Below, piece after piece: positions 36,188 through 44,101 of a DNA stretch of 64,000 nt. Position numbers and translations under genes: made by a program. The notes beneath the pieces are model-generated. The model did no database searches, was not told where the DNA came from, and saw nothing but the letters and a program-made list of their open reading frames with translations. How positions within the stretch are numbered: the stretch's first letter is position 1; each line of letters starts with the position of its first letter. Source of the DNA: QQVM01 sp035341855 (GTDB lineage Bacteria; Bacteroidota; Bacteroidia; AKYH767-A; 2013-40CM-41-45); NCBI GenBank assembly GCA_035341855.1, contig DAOQWA010000001.1, positions 1-64,000 of the forward strand. The letters are read 5' to 3'.

Positions 36188-37102
36188 TCAATTCTCTCCT
36201 CTGTTATTTTTTAGTTCATCAATGGCTTCATTCAAGTTATTGAACCTAAATTCAAATCCCGTTGAAAGTATTTTAGCGTTGGCGACCCTTTGCCCATTCA
36301 ATACAATCTCTGCCTTTTTTCCGAGAATAATCTTCAGAATGGACGCAGGAACATTGAAAGGCCATAGCGGTCTGCTTAACTTTTTCGCCAACACCCTATA
36401 AAATTCCCTGTTCGTAACCGGCTGCGGAGCCACTGCATTGTAAACCCCATGCATATTTTCATTTTCTAAAGCATGCACTATCATTCTACACAAGTCATCG
36501 ATATGTATCCAGGAAATGTATTGCTCACCGCTACCCAATGCAGCACCTGCCAAAAATTTAATGGGTAATGACATCTGAGGATAAGCACCTCCGTCATTAG
36601 ACAAGACAACACCAATCCGAAAAATCACCACACGAATTCCCAATTCTTCAAAGCGCTGTACCGAATTCTCCCAGGCAACACATGTGTCCTGAAGAAAACC
36701 TCTGTCAATGGAACTTTCTTCATTCTTCCACTCTCCATCACCATCACCATAAATACCGACGGCAGAAGCAGAAATAATTGTTCGAATGCGATTGGGTTTG
36801 CTCTTTAATGTCTCGAAAAGTAGTGTGGCACTTTTCACCCGACTATCTAAAATTACCTTTTTCCTCGCCTCAGTCCACGACTTATCAGCTATTCCCGCTC
36901 CTGCAAGGTGAACAATGGCCCCGGAGTCTTCCAAAACAGCTGTATCGATTTGCCCGGCATCAGGATTCCACACAAAATAATTCGGATCATTCTTCCTGTT
37001 GTTGCGGGAAAGAATGGCAGGGACGAAGTTTTTAGATTTTAAAAAAGGTACCAGGCGACTGCCAAGCAATCCGGAGCCACCGGTGATGATAATTTTATTC
37101 AT
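36188..37102 (-). CDS. TIGR01777-family NAD(P)-binding epimerase-like protein
   Basis: A 304-residue extended short-chain dehydrogenase/reductase (SDR39U1/TIGR01777). The nucleotide-binding motif is IITGGSGLLGSRLV. Further landmarks are IVHLAGAGIADKSWTEARK, SASAVGIYGDGDGEW, SWIHIDDLCRMIVHAL and NAVAPQPVTNREF, plus the C-terminal domain (RPLWPFNVPASILKIILG, LNGQRV) typical of this family. The catalytic role is unproven. It is first in the operon with the MBL hydrolase and phrB, which hints at a link to light or DNA damage; that is inference from position. Confidence 0.88.
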   Translation of the reverse strand: MNKIIITGGSGLLGSRLVPFLKSKNFVPAILSRNNRKNDPNYFVWNPDAGQIDTAVLEDSGAIVHLAGAGIADKSWTEARKKVILDSRVKSATLLFETLKSKPNRIRTIISASAVGIYGDGDGEWKNEESSIDRGFLQDTCVAWENSVQRFEELGIRVVIFRIGVVLSNDGGAYPQMSLPIKFLAGAALGSGEQYISWIHIDDLCRMIVHALENENMHGVYNAVAPQPVTNREFYRVLAKKLSRPLWPFNVPASILKIILGKKAEIVLNGQRVANAKILSTGFEFRFNNLNEAIDELKNNRGEN

Positions 37103-37325
37103 AGAAAATGGAATACAGAAATAACAAGAAATAAGAAAAGAGGTTTTGAATTGCCGGAAATAAGATGTTTAAACAAAACTTCTATTTGGGCAATGAGATA
37201 AAATAGCATTTTTTAATGGTTTAGGCACTTTTTTTACTAAAAATCTAAGGAAAATCTTGGAATAAGTCCAACAATTTTCTATTTTAGTCGTATATAAACT
37301 ACAATAATCTTATTTTTTCTATTTA

Positions 37326-37670
37326 ATGACTGATTTAAACGACAAATATGCATTAAGCGATAAAGCCATTCTCAAAAATATTGGTCGTACCCTGCGTAAG
37401 CACAGACTTGACCAGAACAAAACGCAAAGCCGGCTTGCTTCTGAATCAGGTATCAGCCGCTCAGCCCTGAGTGAATTAGAGCATGGAAAAAACTCTAACA
37501 TACTAACTCTTATTCAAGTCCTGCGCAGCCTCAACTTACTACAGCTCCTTGACGGATTTGAAACAAAAGAAAAAATCAGCCCTATCCAATTGGCCAAATT
37601 GGAGAAGAAGAAAAGACTTAGAGCAAGAAAATCAGGGGGCGATGAAGGCAAACCACTAACCAACTGGTAA
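37326..37670 (+). CDS. hipB: HipB-type antitoxin / XRE transcriptional regulator
   Basis: A 114-residue protein with an XRE helix-turn-helix (residues about 20-75: IGRTLRKHRLDQNKTQSRLASESGISRSALSELEHGK). In known HipBA modules HipB dimers bind operators and neutralise HipA, and the C-terminal tryptophan docks into HipA; here the protein also ends in Trp (PLTNW), preceded by a basic linker. Its stop overlaps the hipA start as TAATG, so the two are translationally coupled. Upstream lies about 220 bases of very AT-rich DNA in which I could not define an operator. Confidence 0.82.
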   Translation: MTDLNDKYALSDKAILKNIGRTLRKHRLDQNKTQSRLASESGISRSALSELEHGKNSNILTLIQVLRSLNLLQLLDGFETKEKISPIQLAKLEKKKRLRARKSGGDEGKPLTNW

Positions 37671-38956
37671 TGATCAGCACAGCGTTCATACATATTTGGG
37701 GCCATCGTGCGGGAGCTGTCGCCTGGGATTCCGAGACCGGACTTGCATCCTTTGAATATGAAAAAAAATTTATTCAGACCGGGTTGGATCTTTCTCCATT
37801 ACAAATGCCACTTCAGGAGAAAAGAATTTTTTCTTTTCCTGAATTAAGAGACAGCAATACATTCAAAGGGCTTCCCGGACTTTTAGCTGATGTCCTGCCC
37901 GACAAATACGGCAACGCAATAATCAATACCTGGCTCAATAAACAAGGCAGACCGAGTGACAGCCTTAATCCGGTAGAAATGTTATGCTTCATCGGTAAAA
38001 GAGGAATGGGCGCACTGGAGTTTGAACCTTCTGAACCCAAATTCTCGGAACGTGCTTCGAAAATTGAGGTCGCAAGTTTAATCGAGATTGCAGACGGTAT
38101 CCTTAGCGGTAGAAAAGATTTTAGTTCGAAGCTTAGCAAAGAAGAAAAGAAATCACTTATCGACATTTTAAAGATAGGCACCTCGGCCGGTGGCGCAAGA
38201 GCAAAAGCTATTGTTGCCTTCAATCCGGCAACCCATGAAATTCGCAGCGGCCAAACTGATGCACCCAAGGGCTTTAGTCAGTGGATCATTAAGTTCGATG
38301 GTGTCACCGATAAACAATTTGGCGTATCCGGTGGCTACGGTCGTGTGGAAATGGCCTATCATTATATGGCACGAGACTGCGAAATTGAAATGACAGAATG
38401 CAAACTATTCGAAGAAAATGGAAGAGCGCAATTCATGACTCGTCGTTACGATAGAAAAGATGATAATGAAAAGCTGCATGTTCAAAGTTTTTGCGCAATG
38501 CGACACTTTGATTTTAATGAGGTGCTTCTTTATAGCTATGAACAACTATTTGAAACAATGAGGATGCTCCGCCTCGACTACAGGCAGGCAGAACAATTAT
38601 TCAGGCGAATGGTATTTAACGTGATGGCCAGGAACTGCGATGACCATACAAAAAACTTTGCATTTGTAATGGACAAGAGCGGACAATGGAAGCTCTCGCC
38701 GGCATTTGATGTTTGTCATGCCTATAGACCCGGCAGCGAATGGGTAAGCCGGCACGCTTTAAGCATCCGGGGAAAAAGATCAAACATCGGCAGGCAAGAC
38801 CTTCTTGACCTTGCAAAAGAAATGAACATCAAAAAAGCGGCAAGCATAATCGACCAAACAACCTCAATCATCAAAAACTGGCAAAATTATGCCTTGAGAG
38901 TAAAAATGGAACCGGGATTAGCCTCAGAAATAGGTAAAACATTAATCCTCTTATAA
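37670..38956 (+). CDS. hipA: HipA-type serine/threonine kinase toxin
   Basis: A 428-residue HipA-family kinase. In E. coli HipA phosphorylates GltX, causing growth arrest and persistence. The N-terminal subdomain (residues about 1-110) includes GLPGLLADVLPDKYGN. The glycine-rich loop is GTSAGGARAKAIV with Ser172 as the likely regulatory phospho-serine. The catalytic block ARNCDDHTKNFAF (Asp324/Asp325, Asn329) and the metal-binding SPAFDVCH (Asp347) are intact, so the kinase is predicted active. Length is typical. Followed by about 220 bases without a gene before the ribosomal promoter. No integrase, transposase or phage gene adjoins it. Confidence 0.88.
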   Translation: MISTAFIHIWGHRAGAVAWDSETGLASFEYEKKFIQTGLDLSPLQMPLQEKRIFSFPELRDSNTFKGLPGLLADVLPDKYGNAIINTWLNKQGRPSDSLNPVEMLCFIGKRGMGALEFEPSEPKFSERASKIEVASLIEIADGILSGRKDFSSKLSKEEKKSLIDILKIGTSAGGARAKAIVAFNPATHEIRSGQTDAPKGFSQWIIKFDGVTDKQFGVSGGYGRVEMAYHYMARDCEIEMTECKLFEENGRAQFMTRRYDRKDDNEKLHVQSFCAMRHFDFNEVLLYSYEQLFETMRMLRLDYRQAEQLFRRMVFNVMARNCDDHTKNFAFVMDKSGQWKLSPAFDVCHAYRPGSEWVSRHALSIRGKRSNIGRQDLLDLAKEMNIKKAASIIDQTTSIIKNWQNYALRVKMEPGLASEIGKTLILL

Positions 38957-39176
38957 GCCCGACGCCATATTCAGATAAAAACCATGATTTTCTGAAAACA
39001 GACCATTGTACCTAACTCTTTATTATATGCTTAGCATCAAATTTTTTAGCCCTGAATAAATAAAGCTAACACTCTGCAAACCAGCGAATGTTTTTCTGCG
39101 AAAACAGGATAAAAACAAGGTTTATTTCCCTGCAGACTTATACACGTTTGATTCTTCAATAATTATTTCATACTTG

Positions 39177-39207
39177 TTTGGTGAAATACAGATTTTTCCT
39201 ACTTTTG
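39177..39207 (+). promoter_or_regulatory. Strong Bacteroidota promoter for the rplM operon
   Basis: TTTG (39177-39180), 19 bases, then TACTTTTG (39200-39207) is an exact match to the -33/-7 consensus of Bacteroidota. The predicted start site is near 39213-39215, about 48 bases before the rplM start codon. Confidence 0.8.
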
Positions 39208-39210
39208 CAA

Positions 39211-39221
39211 CCCCTTCGGGG
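39211..39221 (+). promoter_or_regulatory. Small GC hairpin at the 5' end of the rplM leader
   Basis: CCCC-TTC-GGGG can form a 4-bp GC stem at the very start of the predicted transcript. It could stabilise the message or be part of a ribosomal-protein leader; nothing else structured is obvious in the 48-base leader. Confidence 0.35.
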
Positions 39222-39261
39222 AGTACCAATTAGTAGAGTAAACCTTTAAAAATCATTAAAA

Positions 39262-39708
39262 TTGGACGCCGTTAGCTACAAGACAGTTTCCGCAAATGCG
39301 AAAACTGCAGACAAAAAATGGGTGATTGTTGACGCCACTGACATGGTTGTTGGTCGTTTCTCATCAGAAGTCGCAAAAATTATCCGTGGAAAGCACAAGC
39401 CGAGTTATACTCCGCATGTTGACTGTGGTGATAATGTAATTGTTATCAATGCAGAAAAAGTTCGTTTCACAGGAAAGAAACTACACGATAAAGAATATGT
39501 TCGACATACCGGTCATCCGGGCGGACAACGTTTTGCATCACCTGCGGAATGGATGAAGAAAAATCCTGCTCTTATTCTTGAGAACTCCATCCGCGGAATG
39601 CTTCCTAAGAATCGTTTAGGTCGTCATCTTTTCACAAACCTTCATGTGTATGTTGGAACAGAGCATCCTCATACGGCACAAAAACCAACACCAATTAAAA
39701 TCTCTTAA
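39262..39708 (+). CDS. rplM: Large ribosomal subunit protein uL13
   Basis: A 148-residue L13 protein. The sequence DAVSYKTVSANAKTADKKWVIVDATD, GKHKPSYTPHVDCGDNVIVINA and GMLPKNRLGR are typical of L13. Initiation is at TTG (39262): the ...D(A/T)(V/L)SYKT start conserved in Bacteroidota begins directly there and no ATG precedes it in frame. It is first in the rplM-rpsI-rpsB-tsf unit, 8 bases before rpsI. The TTG start could limit translation of the first gene. Confidence 0.96.
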   Translation: MDAVSYKTVSANAKTADKKWVIVDATDMVVGRFSSEVAKIIRGKHKPSYTPHVDCGDNVIVINAEKVRFTGKKLHDKEYVRHTGHPGGQRFASPAEWMKKNPALILENSIRGMLPKNRLGRHLFTNLHVYVGTEHPHTAQKPTPIKIS

Positions 39709-39716
39709 TTAATAAC

Positions 39717-40109
39717 ATGGCAGCAACCACACTTCACGCCATTGGCAGAAGAAAAACTTCAGTAGCCCGCGTTTACATGGAAGCCGGTAACGGTGAGATC
39801 AAAGTAAACAACCGCGATTACAAAGAATATTTTCCAACAGGACCACTTCAGTACATCGTTAACCAAAGTCAAATGATCGTTAACGTTCCTGATACATATA
39901 ATATCAAGGCTACTGTTGTCGGTGGCGGAATCAAAGGCCAGGCTGAAGCAATTCGTTTAGCTATTGCACGCATCCTTATCTCTGTTGACGGGGAATGTAA
40001 AAGCGCACTTCGCAAAGAAGGCTTGGTTACCCGTGACCCTCGCATGGTAGAACGTAAGAAGCCGGGACAAAAGAAAGCTCGTAAACGCTTCCAGTTCTCT
40101 AAGCGTTAA
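39717..40109 (+). CDS. rpsI: Small ribosomal subunit protein uS9
   Basis: A 130-residue S9 protein, full length. The N-terminus HAIGRRKTSVARVYMEAGNG and the basic C-terminus MVERKKPGQKKARKRFQFSKR, which reaches into the P site of the ribosome, are both present. It lies 8 bases after rplM in the usual order and is followed by rpsB after about 60 bases. Confidence 0.97.
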   Translation: MAATTLHAIGRRKTSVARVYMEAGNGEIKVNNRDYKEYFPTGPLQYIVNQSQMIVNVPDTYNIKATVVGGGIKGQAEAIRLAIARILISVDGECKSALRKEGLVTRDPRMVERKKPGQKKARKRFQFSKR

Positions 40110-40169
40110 TCGCCGAGGAAATATCATTGTTGTTCATTCAATTATTCTACAATATCTCAATTCAACCAA

Positions 40170-41048
40170 ATGTCAAGAGTATCCTATAATGATTTACTTG
40201 AAGCAGGCGCACACTTCGGTCACCTGAAAAGCAAATGGAACCCGAAAATGGCTCCATACATTTTCATGGAAGCACGTGGTATCCACATCATCGACCTGAA
40301 CAAAACTGTTGCTAAAATCGATGAAGCTGCTGCTGCTATGAAGCAGGTGGCTAAATCAGGAAAGAAGATCCTTTTTGTTGCTACTAAAAAGCAGGCAAAA
40401 GATATCGTTGCTGATGCAGCCGGAAAAGTAAACATGCCGTTCATCACTGAACGCTGGCCGGGCGGAATGTTGACAAACTTTGCTACTGTGCGTAAGTCAG
40501 TGAAGAAGATGACAGGATTCGACAAAATGGCTACCGATGGTACTTTTGAAAACATCTCTAAGAAAGAGCGTCTTCAGATCACTCGTCAGAAAGCGAAAAT
40601 GGAAAAGTTCCTCGGAAGTATCGTTGACCTTAGCCGTCTCCCTGCTGCACTATTTATCATTGACATCAACAAAGAACATATTGCTGTTGCAGAAGCAAAG
40701 AAATTAAACATCCCTACTTTCGCTATCACTGATACAAACACAGACCCTACGCAAGTTGATTTCGCTATTCCTGCGAACGACGATGCAACTAAATCAATCG
40801 CTTTGATCGTTGAAACAATGACAAAGGCAATTGAAGAAGGTTTGTCGGAACGTAAGATGGATAAAGAAGCAGAAAAAGATCGTGAAGACGAAGGAACGGC
40901 AGAAGAAGCAGGTATCACAGTTGAATATGTAGGTGCTGATGACAGCGATGATGATGACGACAGCAAGCCTAGCAAAAAAACTGCTGAAATCAAGAAGCCC
41001 GGTGCGCCACGCAGACGTACCACCACTTCCAAGAAGTCTTCTGAATAA
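40170..41048 (+). CDS. rpsB: Small ribosomal subunit protein uS2
   Basis: A 292-residue S2 protein. The core (residues about 1-228) shows LLEAGAHFGHLKSKWNPKMAPYIF, ITERWPGGMLTNFAT and FAITDTNTDPTQVDFAIPANDDA. Beyond the core is a tail of about 60 residues that is first acidic (an Asp-rich run near residue 258) and then Lys/Arg/Ser-rich (PGAPRRRTTTSKKSSE). Low-complexity S2 tails occur in Bacteroidota; their function is unknown. Followed by a structured 137-base gap before tsf. Confidence 0.96.
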   Translation: MSRVSYNDLLEAGAHFGHLKSKWNPKMAPYIFMEARGIHIIDLNKTVAKIDEAAAAMKQVAKSGKKILFVATKKQAKDIVADAAGKVNMPFITERWPGGMLTNFATVRKSVKKMTGFDKMATDGTFENISKKERLQITRQKAKMEKFLGSIVDLSRLPAALFIIDINKEHIAVAEAKKLNIPTFAITDTNTDPTQVDFAIPANDDATKSIALIVETMTKAIEEGLSERKMDKEAEKDREDEGTAEEAGITVEYVGADDSDDDDDSKPSKKTAEIKKPGAPRRRTTTSKKSSE

Positions 41049-41116
41049 TTCCTTGAGGCTATTGATAGACCTAGGCTGATCTAAGATAAACCTAGCTATT
41101 TTAATCATATTACCAG

Positions 41117-41142
41117 ATTAGCCAATTCAACGATTGGCTAAT
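41117..41142 (+). terminator. Hairpin between rpsB and tsf (possible attenuator)
   Basis: ATTAGCCAA (41117-41125) pairs perfectly with TTGGCTAAT (41134-41142) around an 8-base loop. There is no long T run after it, so it may attenuate or stabilise rather than fully terminate. A weaker CTAGG/CCTAG pair lies about 30 bases upstream. Confidence 0.4.
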
Positions 41143-41185
41143 TTGCTTAAAGAACCATCCATTAAAAACTAATAAATAAATTATC

Positions 41186-42022
41186 ATGTCAACTGTAACA
41201 ATAAGTGCATCGGATGTAAACAAATTACGTCAGCAAACAGGTGCCGGAATGATGGACTGTAAAAAAGCTCTCACAGAAGCCAATGGCGACTTCGAAGCTG
41301 CAGTCGATTTCTTACGTAAAAAAGGACAAAAAATTGCTGCGAACCGCCAGGATCGTGAAGCGAAAGAAGGATATGTATTCGGAAAGATCAGCGCCGATGG
41401 AAAGACAGGTGCTGTTGTTGCTGTTTGCTGCGAGACAGATTTCGTGGCAATCAACGCCGACTTCGTTCAGTATGGTGAATCTATCCTTGACACGGCATTA
41501 GCTAATATGCCTGCAACAACTGAAGACTTAAAAAACCTGAAGCTTGGTGAGCAAACTATCGCTGAAACTCTAGTTGAGCAGATGGGAAAGATCGGAGAAA
41601 AGATCGACGTTGTTGACTATCAATTTGTAAAAGCAGATAAAGTTATCGTTTACAACCACCCGGGAAATAAACTTACATCTATGCTTGGATTCAACATGAA
41701 CCCTGCAGGCATCGATGAAGCCGGAAAAAATATTGCGATGCAAACTGCAGCTATGGCTCCTGTGGCTATAGACAAGGACGATGTTGACGCAGCTACTATT
41801 GAGCGTGAAATCGAGATCGGAAAAGATCAGGCTCGTCAGGAAGGTAAGCCTGAAGCGATGATTGAAAAGATCGCCCTCGGAAAATTAAACAAATTCTACA
41901 ATGAATATACTCTGCTAAATCAGGCATACATTAAAGACGAAAAGATGACAGTCCGCCAATACGTGGAAAGCATCGATAAAGGTCTTAAGATAACAGCCAT
42001 GAAAAGGGTGAAGATCGGTTAA
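41186..42022 (+). CDS. tsf: Translation elongation factor Ts
   Basis: A 278-residue EF-Ts, the nucleotide exchange factor for EF-Tu. The N-terminal UBA-like region (VNKLRQQTGAGMMDCKKALTEANGDFEAAVDFLRKKG) and the following EGYVFGKISADGKTGAVVAVCCETDFVA are diagnostic. Length is normal for the family. It follows rpsB as usual and ends before a strong terminator at 42046-42075. Confidence 0.97.
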   Translation: MSTVTISASDVNKLRQQTGAGMMDCKKALTEANGDFEAAVDFLRKKGQKIAANRQDREAKEGYVFGKISADGKTGAVVAVCCETDFVAINADFVQYGESILDTALANMPATTEDLKNLKLGEQTIAETLVEQMGKIGEKIDVVDYQFVKADKVIVYNHPGNKLTSMLGFNMNPAGIDEAGKNIAMQTAAMAPVAIDKDDVDAATIEREIEIGKDQARQEGKPEAMIEKIALGKLNKFYNEYTLLNQAYIKDEKMTVRQYVESIDKGLKITAMKRVKIG

Positions 42023-42045
42023 AAACCGACTTGTTGAAATAATGG

Positions 42046-42075
42046 AAAGGGAGCTCAGATGGGCTCCCTTTTTTT
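42046..42075 (+). terminator. Rho-independent terminator after tsf
   Basis: A 9-bp perfect stem (AAAGGGAGC, 42046-42054, with GCTCCCTTT, 42063-42071) and a T run to 42075. It separates the ribosomal unit from pyrH-frr. The next 223 bases up to pyrH hold no gene. Confidence 0.9.
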
Positions 42076-42298
42076 ATTGTTGAATGGACTCGAATATATC
42101 CGGTCTTTAAAATTCTCAATTGATCAGGTGGATTTACTGCACTATTGCATACTTTGATATTCCCCGAATCTTAAAATATGTATATTCAGACTTTTACCTT
42201 CGTTTGAAAAATGCTAAAGGAGGCACTAAATTAAAGTCGGAAGCAGAGGGGTATCTTTTCTCCAAAATTTCTCTAATTTAGCCACGCAATACACTTCT

Positions 42299-43009
42299 AT
42301 GAAATACAAACGCATCCTCCTCAAACTCAGCGGAGAGTCGCTAATGGGTGACAAGGAATTCGGAATAGACCATACGGTACTGGAGAAATATTCTGACGAC
42401 ATAAAAAGTATCGTTGATAAAGGCGTTGAAGTTGCCATAGTGATCGGTGGAGGAAACATTTTCAGAGGTGTAGGCAATGATGCAGAAGATGTGATCGATA
42501 GAGTTCAGGGAGATTATATGGGAATGCTCGCCACCGTGATTAACTCCATGGCCCTGCAGTCTGCTCTTGAAAGATTAGGAGTGAAGACAAGGTTACAGTC
42601 AGCCATTAAAATGGAACAGATCTGTGAACCTTACATAAAAAGAAGAGCTGTACGCCATCTTGAAAAAGGACGTGTAGTTATCTTCGGTGCAGGAACAGGT
42701 AACCCCTACTTCACTACTGATACTGCTGCATCACTTCGTGCGATCGAAATCGGTGCAAACGTATTGCTCAAAGGCACTCGCGTAGACGGGATCTATAGCG
42801 AAGACCCGGAGATAAATAAAAATGCGATCAAATATGATAGCGTTACTTTCAATGAAGTTTACGACAAAGGACTAAAAGTGATGGACCTTACTGCCTTCAC
42901 TCTATGCAATGAAAATAAAGTTCCTATCATCGTGTTTGACATGAACCGGCCGGGAAATTTATTGAAAGTGATGGAAGGCGAACAGGTTGGCACTCTTGTC
43001 GAATTTTAA
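42299..43009 (+). CDS. pyrH: UMP kinase
   Basis: A 236-residue UMP kinase of the amino acid kinase family, converting UMP to UDP in pyrimidine nucleotide synthesis. Motifs: KRILLKLSGESLMGD, VIGGGNIFRG, GTGNPYFTTDTAASLRAIEI and LLKGTRVDGIYSEDPE. Length fits the family. It comes after the tsf terminator and about 160 bases before frr, so it probably has its own promoter; I could not identify a good match to the consensus. Confidence 0.97.
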   Translation: MKYKRILLKLSGESLMGDKEFGIDHTVLEKYSDDIKSIVDKGVEVAIVIGGGNIFRGVGNDAEDVIDRVQGDYMGMLATVINSMALQSALERLGVKTRLQSAIKMEQICEPYIKRRAVRHLEKGRVVIFGAGTGNPYFTTDTAASLRAIEIGANVLLKGTRVDGIYSEDPEINKNAIKYDSVTFNEVYDKGLKVMDLTAFTLCNENKVPIIVFDMNRPGNLLKVMEGEQVGTLVEF

Positions 43010-43169
43010 TTTAATTGATTGAGCCGATTACGATGAAGTATTTACATCGTCTAATTAATTCTACTAAATTAATTCTACTTTGATAAAGACATGACTCAAT
43101 ATAATTACACCTTTAATTAAAATTACTACCCAATCCCAAAAATCCAATTAATCCCTAAAATTCCAGTCT

Positions 43170-43727
43170 ATGATAGACGCCAATAACCTCATCAACAATG
43201 CCAAAGACCACATGCAAAAGGCGATAGATCACCTCGAAGTGGAGCTATCAAAAATTCGCGCAGGTCGTGCAAACCCTGCTATGCTTGATGGATTGCTTGT
43301 AGACTATTATGGAGCAAACACCCCATTAGCACAGGTAGCAAATATCACAGTCCCTGATGCACGCACCTTAATGATACAGCCCTGGGAAAAAAGCATGATC
43401 GTTCCTATTGAAAAATCGATTATGGCAGCTAATCTGGGTTTCAACCCGCAGAACGACGGACAAGTGATACGTATAAATATTCCCACACTCACCGAAGAAC
43501 GTCGCAAGGACCTTGTGAAAAAAACTAAAGCGGAAGCCGAACACTGTAAAGTTTCTATCCGGACTACTCGTCGCGATGCGAACGAACATATCAAAAAAGA
43601 CGGCAAAGGAATGCCTGAAGATGTCGTAAAGGATATCGAAGATAGGATTCAAAAAATGACTGATCAGTTCAGTGCTATCGTTGACAAACATTTAGCAGAC
43701 AAAGAAAAAGAGATAATGACGATTTGA
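43170..43727 (+). CDS. frr: Ribosome recycling factor
   Basis: A 185-residue RRF, which splits post-termination ribosomes with EF-G. Typical segments are KIRAGRANPAMLDGLLVDYYG, TPLAQVANITVPDARTLMIQPW, GQVIRINIPTLTEERRKDLVK and VSIRTTRRDANEHIKK. Length is standard. It ends the translation cluster and is followed by a terminator 23 bases after the stop codon. Confidence 0.97.
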   Translation: MIDANNLINNAKDHMQKAIDHLEVELSKIRAGRANPAMLDGLLVDYYGANTPLAQVANITVPDARTLMIQPWEKSMIVPIEKSIMAANLGFNPQNDGQVIRINIPTLTEERRKDLVKKTKAEAEHCKVSIRTTRRDANEHIKKDGKGMPEDVVKDIEDRIQKMTDQFSAIVDKHLADKEKEIMTI

Positions 43728-43749
43728 TATTCGCTTCATCGAGAATCCT

Positions 43750-43779
43750 AACCCTGCTTCATTGAAGCGGGTTTTTTTT
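43750..43779 (+). terminator. Rho-independent terminator after frr
   Basis: AACCC-T-GCTTC pairs with GAAGC-GGGTT (10 bp with a single bulged T, 3-base loop) and runs into eight T residues. It closes the frr transcript; the 320 bases that follow hold no large gene. Confidence 0.88.
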
Positions 43780-43888
43780 GCTCTAGTGCCTGGAGATTGA
43801 TAGAATGATTTTTCCTGTCTCAAACTAAACCATCTTTTTTCAGCAAAAAATTAACACTTACCGCCTCAATCGTTCATTAAACTTTTGC

Positions 43889-43906
43889 GTTAGACGTTTG
43901 TCTAAC
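43889..43906. promoter_or_regulatory. 18-bp palindrome GTTAGAC-N4-GTCTAAC, candidate operator
   Basis: GTTAGAC and GTCTAAC are perfect inverted arms of 7 bases around GTTT. The site directly follows CTTTTGC, which resembles a -7 element, and its right end is 1 base before the ATG of a 46-codon frame. This looks like an operator for a dimeric repressor. The arms recall metal-responsive DtxR/MntR-type sites, but that is a guess; no repressor gene is in the window. Confidence 0.5.
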
Positions 43907-43907
43907 A

Positions 43908-44048
43908 ATGGATTTGGCAATGAGATTAAAAACCTCCAAATTTCTATCGGCTATGCCTGAACTAAAATTGAATAGCCACCCTTACGTGCCGTATTTATCA
44001 CATACTCCAACTTCCATTCCACAAAATAATTCGTATATTATCAGTTAG
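43908..44048 (+). CDS. Small ORF of 46 codons, uncertain
   Basis: The frame MDLAMRLKTSKFLSAMPELK ... ends NNSYIIS. It has no signal peptide or recognised motif; it is rich in Ser, Pro, His and Tyr in the second half. Its ATG lies 1 base after the palindrome, so it may be the first gene under that operator, a leader peptide, or the stump of a decayed gene. It is too short to judge by composition. Confidence 0.25.
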   Translation: MDLAMRLKTSKFLSAMPELKLNSHPYVPYLSHTPTSIPQNNSYIIS

Positions 44049-44101
44049 TTCAGAGTTGTTTTTTGGCAATTCATTTCTAAACAATCAAATTAATTGTAAT
44101 C

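Noticed and set aside
37280..37310. TAGT-N9-ACTA inverted repeat upstream of hipB as an operator.
   Set aside because: Only four paired bases in very AT-rich DNA; expected by chance.
37326..38956. A defence island or mobile element around hipBA.
   Set aside because: Neighbours are a photolyase operon and ribosomal genes; no integrase, transposase, attachment repeat or restriction gene is present.
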